Numbered from the stretch's first letter, positions 33,830-48,858 are shown. The stretch is 64,000 bases of DNA from Phoenix dactylifera (GCF_009389715.1 NW_024067981.1:124001-188000); one strand, 5' to 3'. A program made the numbers and translations. Notes: a model not told the origin generated them from the letters alone.

Positions 33830-36800
33830 TCATAAAGCAAGGCCTTCCTTTCTTCGAGCAATGCTAGGGTATGACCTGTGTATTGTTGTAGCTTTGGAAA
33901 AAGTGCTTTTGACAAGTTTTTCCTGAAGGTCTTTCTGTAAGATAGTCCTTGTCTTTAACTTCTCTGCTTCCCCATCTTCGATAGTTTCAGCAAGAAATTG
34001 TAGTCCCTAAGAAAATGGAAACATATGACGTAAAAACAGGTAATCTAAATTAGTTAAAGGAAAATCAATACCATACCTTGAGGGATTTGTCCTCAGAAAA
34101 GGTCAATGACAAAGGAGTAGATTTAAGTTTCTCGCTAGCTTCCTGTCATTTTAGGAGGAAGAAGCAAATCTAAAGTCAATCCAACCTATGCTGAGAAATA
34201 GAGGGAAAATTGATCAAGAAACATTTGCAAAACTTAGTTGGTATACTTGGGTCACAAAAACCATTCAATGACTCAGTAAAGTAATAGGCGAATCTGCACA
34301 ATAATTTAAAATTTCAACAGTAATGCTGACTAGATGTGATAAAAGCAAGGAATTAGGGGGTGAACATGAGCTGGTGAAGATTAGCATCGAGAAACCAGAA
34401 CAGGAATGTGACATAATAGACAATAATAATGAAAGGATTTGTCAAACTGAATAAAGCAAGCTTTAGATATATCACATATAATCAGGTAGTGAATGATTCT
34501 TTCTTAGCTAGCATAATTGATTAGTCTCAGGGAATGTAACTCGAACAAGTTATTTCTGCTCAGGAACCAGATCAATATTTGTTCAGGTCATGCAATGTAG
34601 GATATTATAATACATCTATAATATCACCAACAAAGGCTATAATTGATCCAAGAACACCAAAAGAATCGCAAAGAAACAGAGAAACCAACTGATCATTGCA
34701 AATAACTCAAGCAAGCGAAACATTCAGCATAGCATAACAGCATGAAATGGTCATAAATATCTCCATGCAATTTCTAGAAATATGGCTGTTACTTTAGCAC
34801 CTATCTGTGTTTCACGACTGTTGCAGAGAAAAAGTTTCTTAACATTCTTTATTAAGCTGTACTAGACCTCCCTATACCCATTGGTAAACTAAAACAGCAA
34901 AAACATTCTCATGACATGGTCAAGCATTTACTGTTGTTCTGTTCTACTATAAGAATCTTGATCTCCATAATATATCCTTAATGAACTTAATTGTCTAAGC
35001 AAAATACCAATTAATATTTAACATTCACTAGTTATCTTTTATGTTGTTGAGAGTTCTAAAACTCAGGTTCTTTTAACAAACTAATGTGGTAAAAGACTAC
35101 AGGGTTCTGATGAAGATAAATATAGTTTAAAGAAATTTTGCAAAGAATCCTTTCAATGCACAAGAGCAATTGCTGTGCTTGTATTTGTCTCCTAGTTTTT
35201 ATAGTGAGGTGTTTCGTTCCTTTAAGCAGAAGACAAGATTGTGGATGGCCTGATTTATGATAATCCATACATGTTTCCTTTCATATTTTATAGCCATTTT
35301 ATATTCAATTTTGATATTAAAAAAATCAGCATGTGTTTTCCAAAAATCATTTTATGTTGCTCAGTTTTCATGAGCCTGTTTTAGTAAAGCTAATATTATT
35401 GTGTGATTGTAACATTTCTTTTCAATAACAAACTTCTATTTTTGAGTGTCTTGCTATATAGATTGCATTGCAGTTTCACGTAAATCAGATTCATACAGAT
35501 AAATATAATTCAGGAACAGGAATCACAGTATCCACCTACAGCCGTGCCTCTATAGCATACGAGAACCAGATAGCATGCACCGCACATGTGAACTGCATGC
35601 AGCAAATGACATAACAAATGCTTAACCTTTGATCAAGAAACTTAAGATAATATTCTGAACCCACGTTTACCAAATTTGAACCCCCCGAGTTAACTTCCTT
35701 TCTAGTTATCATGTCTTAATGAAATCATTTAATTACCCAACATGTTAAAGGTTGGACTACAAACAAGGGATAATCATCAACCGAATAGCAATTACAGATT
35801 AGCTACGGAGTCAATGGGCTGAAGCAACACAATAGCCTAAAGACTCGAACCAAATATTCTGTGCTTAGGCTCAAGAGTTAAATCTGTTGGTGACGCCTGG
35901 GATGTAATCCATACCCCAATGTGTTCAGTCTTGACTTGGGCTTGCCATGGAGAAATTAGAGTTAAGCTCAAATCTTTCTTAATCAATTCCCCTAGCCACA
36001 CCTGGCTTCAAGAAAACTTGAGCCAGATCCAGGCAAGATATTTACAAACTTACTCCATACTAGTGGTCCTAGTTGCAGACCAGGCTTGACCGCTTGAGCA
36101 GACCTCGACCTCAGTCCAACCCACTGATACCAACCACCTTTCTCATGCACACTATTGACACAATTTTCATGTGGTTTCATGATAATAAAGGTTTGGCAAA
36201 TAAGATCACTAGCCAAACTTGGAAAAGTTTTCACCATAAATAGTCTGTGCGGACTACTAGCGACCAATATTAAATATGTCATTTTACTTGTGTTGCCTTT
36301 CCAAGATAACACAATCTGCAGTTATAACTTCATTACATGAGATCAAGGAACAATAGTCATACAAGTATCAATTATGTTTCAAACACAGAAAATTGAACAG
36401 CAGAAAAGAACAAGATGTTGACCTGAAAATATTTAGTATCTAATCCCTTCTTGATGCCCCCAGCAAATTGGCAAAGATACCATATACCAGCATTAGTTGT
36501 ATCCTGAACAAATACAAAAACAAAACAGCATGATCAAAGTGAAATCTTTGTAAATATGCATATTATGAAGCCACAAATGGCAAACATATAACAAAACCTG
36601 TTTATTTTCAATAAGTCCAATTCTTCCTTCCTGTTCAAAGTGACAGCAATCTTAATCAGTGTCATCAGCTAAGCCTGATATTGTGATCATGCAAAAAAAG
36701 ATGGAAACTTCTGAACAGACTCACCAATCCAGATACCATTCTTTGGATTGATTCAATATCGAATCCAATTTGTGAAAGACCAGTTTTAACTTCAATTACC

Positions 36801-39800
36801 TGCTTATCATGACATCAATAACTGTTGAATAATAAGCATTGATGAGATCATTTTAATTATTATGCCAAGCTACCATTAACAAATAAATGTAGATAGTATC
36901 TTGAGAGATTTACAAAGACTTCTATTCATTCCAAGTTGTAAAAAGGTAGAGCTTGCTTTTGCCATGGATGCTGATGTCTTAAGTCAAAAACTAGCACAAG
37001 TAACCTTCTAGCCAAGTAGAAACCAGAACCTAGATATGACTTGTGAATTGGGGATGGCCAGCCACTAAGTTTACAGATAAGCACAACGATTCTGAAAGAC
37101 CATAATAAGTAAAAATTAACCATAGTCATAACTGACAGTTCTAGTATCAGAAATCCTTATTCGCAATCTGATCAAATGAGTACTTGTTATATAATCTGAC
37201 CTTTATCTGAGCCCTCTCATCCACAATCAAGTTTGATGACAAAAACACTAACATTGCAAATGGCAAAAAAGAATTCATAAGCGGTTGTTAATGAAGTTGA
37301 AGTTACCAAATTTTGGGGAGTCTTCTAAAAGGGCAAGAAATCAACATGGCATTATGAGATTGAAGGAAAAATAAAATGTCATGCTTATCAACCAAATGAA
37401 GTACATAGCTATTAGAGAATCAATCTTCTGAATCAGGAGGCATCTCTACTAATGGAGGGTTTCAAGCAACAATATAACAAAGTAAAGTTTTGATGTCCTA
37501 CCAAAAAAAAAATGATATCCAATCTTTAGTATTTGCTAATTTCTAGTCATAGAACTTCAGGGAGAAAACACAATAAATGATGTATTAATTGAATATCAAA
37601 ACTGACCTGAAAAGTTAACTTGAATACAACTCTAAAGCTTGACTCCATCAGATAGATGAAATTGAAAAGGAGAAGAAATGGAAACTGATTTAACGCAGGC
37701 TTTTTGGAAGTAGCCATTGCCATTATCATTTAACAATAACTCTTCAAGTATTTCAAGTCTAAATCTGAGGCTGTAGATTGGATTATGGACAGAATTCTTG
37801 AGAAACTCAAGTGGAAGTTCAAAGCCATGAGCTGGGTAAGTACATGAACTGGAGCTAATTCTGGTACTGCATAGGTTGAATAAGATAGTAGAATAGGAAA
37901 ATCAAACAAGACCTACAAGTGAATCCTGAATTAATTAAAATACAGATGGCTAAAGTGAATCAGCACAGGTATTTTGGTATATTTGCAACTTCAGACAGAT
38001 CCTGCAAAAGATATTTGTTAAAAAAAAAAATCAATTCTAATTTGAATGAAAAAATTCATATCATAGCATAGTCAGTAAATATATGTTAGACAACATGAAT
38101 AAAGTGAATTATCAATATGAAACCCAAATAATAAATAATACAGGCAGCATTATTAAACAAACAAGTAGTAAATGGGCTCTTCTTTCTGCTTGCAAAAGCA
38201 ATATAATTATATGTTAACTGCAAAATAAAATGTCATAGTCAACTAAAGGACTAATTGCTTCTTCTGAAACAGATATTCAATACTGCAAACGACATCCATC
38301 TTCTGTGGATCAGCTAAAGTATTAGAGTAAGCCAAAAAAAAAGAAAGAAAGAAAAGCAGCTAAAGCATCGCAAATTGAATATCGTTTAAAAAATTTGGTA
38401 GAAAGAAAGATTCTTGTCTGGTCAGGTCAGAAAAACTATAATTCTTTCCAACCTCATTCATGATCAGCTTAGATGTCTCCTTCTGTTCATCCAATTTCCC
38501 ATCCAAGTTTTCAAGCCGCTGGGTGAGGTGCTTTTTTGTTGCCTGGACAGAGCAACACAAGTCATCAATTAGTGCAGAAAAGACATAAACTAGAGTTAAA
38601 AATGATAACTCAAACATACAGCTAGAGCTGCAGATATTTGCTCCAATTGTTTTGACACATTTGCAACAGCATTGGCCATATTGCGTTTTGTGACAAACAT
38701 AACATCAGAGAAGGACCAGCCCTGCATAAGAAGAAAATCAAAAGCAAAATAATGAAGTCACTAAATTTTAAGAGTGTCTTCCTATTACAGGAAGTACATC
38801 CTTACTACAAATTGGAAGAAACAAGAATGCACAAAAATGCTGCAATATGAAGCAATATGAAGCAATATAAAGCAGACAAGAGATCAAGCACATACATGAA
38901 ATAATGCACAAAAGCAAGTTCCTCCCAGAGAATCTACTGCTCTATGTTCCCATGTTCCAGAATCAAGTTAACGTTGGCATCCAATAACACCTAAACTAAA
39001 TTATAAGAATTCTGTACTATTAAGTAGAAAGATGGAGGCTACAGCTTGATTTCCAATCAGCGACATCAACCATTAAGTACCCACATAAATATGCCTTCAA
39101 AAGAGCAGCATCCTACTTATATTCTGTTAAACAATAGCCAAAATAAAATAATCCCTTAACTTGTTAAGATGCTTAATATCAAAAACTTAGAAATACAACA
39201 GATCATTATGCATTCTCTTTTCTACCAAGTGTCTTTCGACAATGAGGATTTTCTACCTCTGCTTCCTTTGTTCCTGTAAGCTGACCCACTACATTGGGAA
39301 ATATGAGGGGGGGAAATATATTGAGTTCAAGCTTGTAGCTTGAAAGTGAACACAGATGATTCATTATCAAGAGCGAACACTCGTACAGCTGCATGGCATT
39401 ATTAACTACCCTTTTCATAAAACAGCATTTCTCATAGATATCTTTGTCTTCTTCTCAAATTTAACTAGCACGTAGCTCCTTTAAAGAGAGTTTAATTTAC
39501 TTATAGAAGTTATTCATGAAAATAATAAACAATCTCATCAAATAGAACATATTCATAAATCAAGTTGTTTACGAATACAAACTGAAAAATCCAAAAACAA
39601 AAGTGCAGGCAATTCAAGCAACAAATATTATCACTTAGAAAAAAAGAAGAATTTCAGTCCCATGACACTCTTAGTCTTGGGTTACTGGTGTTCAGAATCT
39701 TACCTTCCACCACATATAGCAATACCCTATTGCTCCAACTGCAGCAGCTGGCATTATGTAAGATGACAAACTCCCTGAAGTGACAACAAGAAAACTCATG

Positions 39801-42800
39801 AGCACTAATAAGATGAATATTTATTCGGCATGTATGTAAATTGAAATTTTCGCTATTAATGAAGAAAGGCAATTTGTCTGAGGCTCTGAGCCCTTTGCTT
39901 GGCATCCCACTTCCGGAAAAGCAGAAAAGAAAGAAAGAAAGGGGAAAAAAAAAGAAAAGCTCTGGCACTAGCATTGACCCAAGTGTAGGAGAAGATATTT
40001 AAGTAGCAAAGTTATATGCGTAAAATGAAAGACAAATACATTTGCCTACATGAAGACCTTACTCTGGATTTGGAAACATCAAAGTGTATTCCATGATCAA
40101 GTGAATAAGATTACAAATGATGCGAGAAAACAAGAGATCGAACTTCCTATAGCCCTTTATCAGCAACCATCTGGTTTTTAATTAAGTCAATATTTTACAG
40201 ACATAGTGCACTGTGCACATTTACAAACTGAAAGCTAAAGATTATTGCCAATTAAGGTAACAAGATCTGCTGAAGGTCTATCTTGATAACTCATCAAAAA
40301 TGCTTTGCCCTTTATGTTTGCATTTCTTTTATGCTCCTCCAAAAACACCAAACCTAAGGTATTTTATTTCATAGCTTCAAGTAGAAATTTGTGAGGTGAT
40401 AAACAATTATGAGTTTACACATATCGCTGAGAGCAGAAATTAATTCATGGAAAAAATTGTGTAAATACCACTGGAAGTCGAATCACCATTGAATATGGTC
40501 ACTGGTCTAGATAGTGTCAAATCCCTAACTTCTTGAGCCAAATGCCGAATCTACAAGTACAAGAAACAAGTAAGCAACAGTTGAAAATGATATCTGAAAA
40601 AAATGAAGACAATGAAAATATCTAATTCGTTCTAACATAGATACCCAAGAAACAAGAAAAAATAATAGTATATCTTAGAATACGATATATTAATTATTTG
40701 ACTTTTAGGCGATAATAAAATATATATACGTATTGTGAAATGCTATGCCAGTATCTTTAAAACTGTTTTTGATGTTATTATTAATTATTCTATAATATTT
40801 AATGCATTTCTCACCTTTTAGCCTTTTATCACTTTCGTAGAAACTACATCTCCAAAAGTTTACATATACAACCAACTTCTATATCTTGTTTTACAACATG
40901 GCTTCACCAGTGTATTAAAAATGTCAAATACAAATGTCTACTTAGGCAACTACCAAAACCAAAACTTTTAAATAAGTTTCCTGAGATAACTATAACTCCA
41001 AAATAAAACTCATACTTGTATAGATGTTTAAGAAATTTCCATAAGCATAAGATGAGGATAATAGAGATTAAATTACTTAATGTGGTTGTAGTATAACTAT
41101 GACAGATGGAGTTAGAAATGACTGCATTGAATTTAGTTATAAGCACCAACATAAGATAAGAGGACAAATGGTTAGGTTGCATTGGAAATGTGCAGCATAG
41201 GCCTGTCAAAGAACACCTCATTAAGGAGTCAGAAAATTGCTGCTAAGTTGAAAAGGAAGAGGTGGGATCTCATAAAGACTGGTAAGGAAGTAGCATCAAT
41301 GACTTGAAGACAATTTCCATATTGAAAGACTGAGATTAGAGCTTACAGCAAAATAGTGTTCGCATAGTCAACCTAAATTAGCAGAATGAGAATCTTGGAA
41401 TATGGGTCACTAATTGCATGAGACTTTACCAAAACTTTGTAATAAGAATTGAAGTTGCAAAGAATAGGTGGACACCTTAATTTATAAATAAGAAGTTGAA
41501 CAAAAAAGAACGATTGAAGTTGCAAAGAAAATATCACAGAAAATATCAATTGCTAAAGGTGCAAAACACAATGACCATGAAGATTCTAAGGCAGTATTTC
41601 GTTAAAACTTATAATTTAAAAGTATGGTGCATGTCTCTTTTTCCTTCTTTGTTCTTGTACACTTTCTTACCATGCTCTAATTTCTTTTGAAATTAATAAT
41701 CTAAGGGGAAAAGGGGGTACGACAGAAAATTGGCCTTTCAGTGGGAGTCAAAGTTTTTAAGCTGGCCAAACATTGGCCATTTACACAAACTCTTGGTCAA
41801 GGTCAAGTATTGTGTGATTAAATCTATATGGTCTAATTTTGGGTTAGATGCCATTATATCCGTTTTGAGCCATTACTATTGGCAGTATGTTAGGTTTTCG
41901 TCAGATATGTTTGGCTTGGATACCAATGAGATAAGGCATGTTAGCAAGATGGGTTCATCTTGGTCATCAAAGTTAAGGCTGGTTGAAGATAGGCTATTAG
42001 ATCCAAATTCATAGGTGAGCAAGGTCACTTAGCAGTTAGCCAAATAGAACTATCAAATCAACTTGCTAAGAGGGTCATGATAGGCCAGCATAAGCAGATT
42101 TAGCTTAACCCAGATAGAAAAGATAGACTAAATTATTCAAGATGGTCAGCTATAAGTCTCAAGATGACAGGATCCAACCCAAAAATACTGAACTCTACCA
42201 AGTTCGCTGGCATCTGTTCACAATCCTGGTTAGTTTAGTGCAAAGCCTACACAGGTTGGTCCAAAAGGCTAACATGAAGCTAGTCCAACTCGAATATTTC
42301 CAAGCCAACTCACAAACCAGGCCTGCTACATCCCCCAACCACCCCAATCAAAATTCTCAACAATGAAAGCAAAATTTCAATTAAAAAAAATCAAAGGTAT
42401 CAGGATTCCTTCACTAATAACCATCTTGTTAAACAAAACTATGGGCATTAATCTTCTTGCATATTCTGCTATGGTGAATTTCTTGCTTAAAAGTGGAAAT
42501 AGACATAAAGTTCAACCAATTACCCTACAATAGAGTTCCTGTGGGTGGTGAAAATTAGACAAGCAAACAATTTGATATGTTCTGTTGATAGCACACAGCT
42601 CTACTAGGTTCAGCAAGTAAACCTATAGTTTTGTTAAAGATGGCATTATTTCTACCATATAAGCACTAAAATCTCATGCCATCCTTTTTATCATATTGAG
42701 TCTTAATGACTGAAGTTTAGAATTGCAAATTCCCATGGGAAGAAATAGTTGTAACTCTAATGGTTTCCATCAAAAAAAGACATCAAAAACCAAATTTGGA

Positions 42801-44276
42801 ACAACATGATTAAATAGCAATGCACAAGTTAGCATTAGAATTTTAGAAAGATAAACTATCTACTGACAGCAAAACATGCAAAACATTAAAAAGAAGTAGA
42901 AAGGGAAAAATATAACCGCATCAAAGACTAAGGAACATGCATCATCTTTCCATGCTGTACACTTGAAGAGGAACAGAAGTAGTACCTGAGCTGCAAGAAG
43001 AGAAGGATCATAGTGGTTCGAGGAGTCTTCCACTTCTTTTATACCTTTCATTAATTCCTGAAAAGCCAAAGATAACACCAATAAGTATTCTTACCAAGGA
43101 TAATTAAATCAAGTCTATTTTCACAATATTGAATTTATGATCATGTAATTGGATTATTTCATTAACAACATATTGAAAGAAAAAGAATATTTCATCTGCA
43201 TATATTTTAGAAAACCATGATGAGTAATAAAACCTAAAAGTGCATGGGATTGTGTGATTTATTTGAGCTCCTACTAAAAAGCATGGAACCACTTGATAAA
43301 ATTCTCAAGCGCCGACATATGCATCGAAAAGCAACTCTTCAAAATCCAAGGTTGCCAAGGAAGCTAGGAATCCCCTAGTCAGCAGACCTAACTGCCTAGA
43401 CACCTCGGAGGATCGCCTAAGGATCTAGGCAGTTCATCTTTTGGAAGGGCAAAAAAAAAAAAATACATAAAAGGCTCTGTAATGCTCCACAAACACAAAG
43501 TCCTAACATTCAATGCGTACTCTCAGTTGGCAAACTCTATGACCAACAAACTGCGCCCAGCTGATCCCATCTTTATGCCAAACCAGCATCAAATAGCTAA
43601 GAATGCACTATAAGCTTCAACAAATCATAAGAAGACACCTAAATACAGGGCCTCAACTTTTTTATTGACACAAACACCAAGAACACACTTCTGACTACCG
43701 ATACGAAAACAGAAGATCACAGACTGTAACCGTTTCTAGCAAAAAATAATGGGCATTCACGCCCATTACGACAAGAAACCTATGCTACTGTTGGTAATCC
43801 CATAGGGGTATATCCTTGAAAATTCAAAGCATGCATTCAGATCAATCCCTTAATCATCTATAACTAACTGCGACGAAGCATGCCGATTAAATTCAAAAAC
43901 TTTTTGAAAGAAATAGCACTCGATCAGCATAATTTGCTTATCATGCTGCAATTTGGGCACGTACCTGAAGTTCTGCTAAGACATCGGCCAACCGACCATT
44001 CCTCAATATCACGGAACCAGTCAGACCTGATCGCAGAAGAAAAGCGGACTTTACCAATTGGACAAAAGTAAAGAATTTCATAGCACAAAAAGGAGAATTG
44101 CAGACTACGCGAGTATTAATCGAAATTAAAACCATCAACCTATATAGCCTATTTGCAGGAAGATTTCTCCAGCTGATAAAAAGATATAAAGAGAGACAGA
44201 AAGAATTGGAGATGAAGAGACCTGCTCCGACGAGAATGAGGACTTTCGAGGGGGACATCCCGGCCTGCATCGCCAT
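33830..44276 (-). CDS. DUF1664 family protein, 12 exons, 321 aa
   Basis: Exons (-): 44276-44222, 44026-43965, 43057-42986, 40550-40469, 39774-39704, 38721-38620, 38542-38453, 36799-36725, 36630-36598, 36503-36423, 34142-34077 and 34006-33830. All are GT-AG and in frame (966 bp with the TGA). The start MAMQAGMSPSKVLILVGAG matches what I recall of plant DUF1664 N-termini. A hydrophobic stretch lies at residues 11-27, with a second membrane-type segment PAAAVGAIGYCYMWW at about 99-113. Residues about 115-215 are the DUF1664 region, mostly coiled coil (KQLEQISAALAATKKHLTQR; GLSQIGFDIESIQRMVSG). The Lys/Glu-rich tail ends RRKEGLAL. Molecular function is unknown, and homologues are sometimes labelled golgin-like. 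It lies head-to-head with the BPI/LBP gene. Confidence 0.93.
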
Positions 44277-45695
44277 TTCCGGCCGGAGGAGAGTCGGAGC
44301 CTTCTGGAAGTCCGAGGGGAAAAGAGGAACGAGAGAAAGAAGCGAAGGCGGCTTTCAACGTTTTTCTGGCGCCCGATGGTCTGAATCAGGGGATCGCCTG
44401 GTTGCGTTTTCTTTCAGGAATTGATAAATATACTCCATTCTTTTGATAGATGCGCTCCAGTTTCCCTACATCGCCTTTGTGCTAGGAGAGAAATGTTGGA
44501 GTGCATTTATCGGAGACCAACGCAAGGATCCCTTGGGTTGGATCCGGTCGGACAACATGATGAGCTTTGTTTCGTGGCATGGAGGAGGCGGCCGAGTACA
44601 CAAAACAAAACAGGTAATTAGTTCTTGTTCCTAATTACAGATTCAGTTATAAGAAATGCAATCCATGGGAGACTAGCAAAGTTGCATAACTATTTCATTG
44701 CTAATCATATACAAAAGAAATTATCGGAGTTGATCTTGAGTCATATTTGTGCAAAAATATACGGGGGCTAGATTATAGCCCGCTCAATGTGTACATTATA
44801 TTATTTTTAAAATAAATATAGATAAATAATAGATGCTAGAAAAAAGGTTCAAATCTTTGATCTAGTGGTTAATAATTGCATGAAGGAATTAGAAATGCAC
44901 AATCAAAACTTAGGCAAGGTGATGAAATACGTGATAAGAAAAGTGTGGTAGGAAAATACTAATGATCAACATGTCTCATGCACAAATACTTTTGGAAAAT
45001 GTTTGGATGCAGAATATGTAGGAGATATCCTCCACCATCTTATCAAACACTTGTTTTCCATCCCCAAAATAGAGTTATGTTGCATGAGATATCTTTTCAA
45101 TGCACAACATAGTTCTATTTCACTTGTTGGGTCGGATAGATTTATAATGAAAATTGAAAGGAATCCTTTTCCACCTAATTAATGTTTGCTTTTGGCTATC
45201 ACTGTTGGGTGCAAAAGATTCAGGCGGTTTTTTCACTTTATCTTCCCGTCACCACATTCCTCCCTCTCCTCCAATCTTTGCTCTCTTTCATGTGGCATCT
45301 CTTTTTATTATTCATATTCTAGCGAGCACCATAGAGTTGGCGAGCTACCATCAGTCGGAGATTCGGCATGGGCTACATACTTGGGACTTTCATAGTTATC
45401 CTCTATCATAGGTTCTTCATTATGTGTTCTGGCCAATTTCTCTGCTCTTCGATGGTGGTTCCTTCCCAAAAAAATAGCACATCGCAGCATCACTTTTGTT
45501 TACCTTTTTTATTTTTTTATTGGTACTACAAAATCTGTTAGTATTGTGGCCTGCTGCTTACCTAGTGATTAGATTGTTTTGTGCATTAGCAAAGAATTAA
45601 CTCATCTAAGGGCTAGATTAACAATTTTTGAGGAAAAAAAAGCATGTCATTAATCGAGCCTCTAAGTTGCGCGTTTGGGCCCCTTTTCCTCAAAT
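44277..45695. other. 5' flank of the DUF1664 gene up to the gypsy insertion
   Basis: A GC-richer 5' UTR/promoter to about 44420, a possible TATA box at 44425-44432, then AT-rich sequence. Frames at 45154-45493 on both strands show no family. The target duplication of the gypsy element begins at 45696. Confidence 0.5.
44425..44432 (-). promoter_or_regulatory. Possible TATA box of the DUF1664 gene
   Basis: TATATTTA on the minus strand, about 150 bp upstream of the ATG, at the edge between a GC-rich leader and AT-rich DNA. It is a weak match. Confidence 0.3.
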
Positions 45696-45700
45696 AGAAA

Positions 45701-48700
45701 TGTAATAACTCTAAATTTTTTTTATATAAAAAAGAGATAGAATAGTTCTTTAAAATTGATATAAGGGGTAAAATTGGAAGGAATCAAAAGATAATGGCAT
45801 AATTGCAGATATATCGAAGTGGCAAGGGCAAAATGGGAATTTAATAATATTAAATAAAGGGTAAATAGTGTTTTGATGTGATTTAATTAGGGGGTTTGCT
45901 GTGGCTTTTGGATGAAACCGAGAGACAGAGAGGGGTTCTCAGGCGACAGAGAGGAAGAAAAAAGAAGAAGAGGAGAGGAAAGGAAGAAAGGAAGAGGAAG
46001 AAGAAGAAGAAAAAGAAAGGGAAAGGAATCTCGGTTGCACTTCCAGCTGAAGGGAAAAACATAGATCTCCTTCCCCTCTACGCAAGGACCTTGATTTTCC
46101 AAAAAGAAAAAGTTAAATATCCATCCCTATCTAGTCTTTTGATGACATTAGGCTATACAAAGGGTGAATATAGTCTAGAAGGGTCGGATAAGGGTTGTAG
46201 AGGCGGTTAAAAGAAGAAGAATCGGATTTTGACAAATTTTTCCGGCACTACGAAAAAACTGTGTCGAAGTCCCAACTTCGGCGAATTATTTAGGGGGTCA
46301 AACGACCTCCGATAGCAATGCATGTTACCTCTTTAGAATTCCCTATGAGTGTAGAATGTTAGGTAAAAATTTCATCAAATTTGGAGTCCTGAAAGTGGAT
46401 CAAACCCGGGATGAAGTAACCGGCTGTCGGTCCGGATTACTGTTCATCCGGGTGGAAAATAGGGGATTTCATGCTGTAATAGGGTATTAAGCCTAGATCA
46501 AGCTAAAAGGGACCTTGTACTCGTGCAAGGGAGTCCCTAATACACATAAATGATGAGTTAATTAATAGAAAAAGAAAAAGAGAAAGAAAAGAAAAGATTT
46601 AGGGAACGGGGGAGTTGAATCAATTAAAGTTCCCTATATTATAATTGGCACGTAGATTATAGCCCTTGATACAAAACTAAATGTATTGTAAATGCATGTC
46701 ACAGTTGGGCAAGAAGCTAGGGAACAAGAGGAAGAAGTCCCCTGCTGCCTACTGTAAAATTCTAGAGGCGTATCGAGGCCGTGCCGGATTGGCAGGTGAG
46801 TGGGAGTTTGTACTTTGCAGCATGAGCACATTCCTTATTCATTTTCATGAATGTTGCCAAGTGTGACTTGATTCCACCTGAGCTTATTGATTAATTGTTG
46901 TAGCAGATTCCTCTATAAATCTTGATTCTCCATGCTTGGTTATTCTGTACATGCATTTGAGGGAACATTGAGAGGAATTACGAGGGGTTGATGAGTAATC
47001 AAATTGATTCCGAATTATGAAATAACTTCTTTTGTAAATTGATTTCATTTTCTCTATTTCAAAGACTTGTAGAGTCCTTCTCATGGTATATTGAGTTGCA
47101 TTGTACTCCCGTGATTCCTCACTCCCAACCCTGATGTTAGTTATAATTGGGTCGTGGCCGAGTGAGTGGTAGTCATGATTATACTCCTTTATGAGTAATT
47201 AAATTGGATCTGAATTGTGAAATGACTTCTTTTGTAAATTGATTTCATTTCCTCTATTTCAAAGACTTGTAAGTGGTAGCCTTGATTATACTCCTTTATG
47301 AGTAATTAAATTGGATCTGAATTGTGAAATGACTTCTTTTGTAAATTGATTTCATTTCCTCTATTTCAAAGACTTGTAAGTGGTAGCCTTGATTATACTC
47401 CTTTATGAGTAATTAAATTGGATCTGAATTGTGAAATGACTTCTTTTGTAAATTGATTTCATTTCCTCTATTTCAAAGAATTGTAGAGCCCATTTCAGTG
47501 GTATATTGAGTTGCATTGCACACCCTTGACCCCTCACTCCCAACCCTGATGTTAGTTTATGATTGGGTCGGAGTCGAGTGAGTGGTAGTCTTAATTATGC
47601 TCCTTTTTAGTAGAGTATTGGGAGGGTGTATTATGACATTCATGCATGGCTTGACAGTATCTGCAGGACACCTATAGTCGATGGGGTTGAACATCGGCCT
47701 TTGTGCACATAGTAGCCTTCTGGGTGGGCGGAGCCCAGTCCCTTCCTAGGGGGGACACGGTCCTAGGCGTAGGATTGGCCAGTCCTACGACTTATATTCT
47801 GCTTGCCGCCGGGCATAGTAAGATCCCGCGAGGTGCGGTATGGCTTTCCGCGGATTTAGAATTCCCGCGAGGTGCCGTTTAGTATATAGATGTGAGATGG
47901 ATTTCTGTTCTGGATACTGGCTTGCATTTATATTATCAGTATGGTGTCTTATCCTGCATATGCATGTGACAGTAGGGAGTTGTTGCTGGTTCGCCTGGGG
48001 CGTAAAACCCACCTCCCAATAGCTGTCTTGTTGATGATTCAGCATATTGACACCTGATTTGTATATTCCAGCATTATGATCTGTTGAATATATTCATGAG
48101 TGGTATATATGTTTACTCGATTATTCCATATATGCTTCAGATGAGTTGATTGTGATTGTAGTGATATTGATGATTTACTCCATATTCTTTATGTTGAGTT
48201 CATGTTCATCTTGTTATTGATCTTGAGATTTCATCTCGAGCCATGATTATATTCTGTCTCATATGCATAGTACTCTCTACTCCACTCACTGAGTATTTAT
48301 ATACTCACTCCCCAGTTTGGTGTTTTTGATTGCAGGGCAGGTATTATATAGAGAAGAGCAGGGTTAGAGATTGCCTGCTAGCTGTGCCGCTCCATAGTAT
48401 AGTATAGTATAATGTAGATAGAGGTTTATACCTTTTGGTGTATTATAAACCTTCTATTGTATATAGTGCATAGTTACAGTCATAGATCCTGTTGTGGATA
48501 TGGGTTGGACCATGGATGGATTGGGAAGCAGGTATATATATATATGTGTGCAGATCAGTTGTGTGCTTGTGATAATGTATTGCTATATATTGTCCAGGTT
48601 TATTATGTGACAGATTATGTGATTAATGCTCTGACAGGTAGTGTGTTGTATGTATTGAGATAATCCTGACAGGTCACTATAGGAAAAGTGATCATTTTGT

Positions 48701-48841
48701 GCATGTATCATGCCAAATTTTTCAAGATCTATTGATGATTGATAGGTAGTAGGGTTCTACGCGGTGGCTGGTGGCCTTATGCCTACCCGCACCCTAGGAC
48801 CGTCGCGGCGGCCCGCCGGAAACGGGGCGGGGGTCGTGACA
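45701..48841 (+). repeat. 5' LTR of the gypsy element (3141 bp)
   Basis: TGTAATAACTC...GTCGTGACA. It is near-identical to 52078-55223. It carries a purine-rich tract (45935-46025), a 107-bp tandem repeat (47177-47490) and a T/A-rich start. The ORFs in it occur in both copies because the LTRs are duplicates, not because they are genes. Confidence 0.95.
46985..47490. repeat. 107-bp tandem repeat in the 5' LTR
   Basis: GATTATACTCCTTTATGAGT... repeats at 47177, 47284 and 47391. A diverged related unit lies at about 46990 (GAGTAATCAAATTGATTCCG). All share AATTGTGAAATGACTTCTTT and TTTCATTTCCTCTATTTCAA. The same copy number is present in the 3' LTR (about 53365-53868), so expansion predates the last transposition. 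Confidence 0.9.
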
Positions 48842-48846
48842 AGAAG

Positions 48847-48858
48847 TGGTATCAGAGC
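48847..48858 (+). other. Primer-binding site (tRNA-iMet)
   Basis: TGGTATCAGAGC, five bases after the 5' LTR end. It is complementary to the 3' end of initiator Met-tRNA. Confidence 0.9.

Noticed and set aside
37965-38005. Cryptic exon with a CAG acceptor reading DLSEVANIPKYL in the DUF1664 gene
   Set aside because: Exons 7 and 8 join in frame without it and the joined sequence matches the family spacing. Its own frame soon stops at TGA. It could be a minor alternative exon.
43360-43440. CCTAG-rich stretch (CTGCCTAGACACCTCGG...GGATCTAGGCAG)
   Set aside because: It resembles dispersed plant repeat debris. No ends or terminal repeats could be defined.
45887-48663. ORFs that recur identically at 52267-54425
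   Set aside because: They are duplicated only because both gypsy LTRs contain them. Purine-rich and non-conserved.
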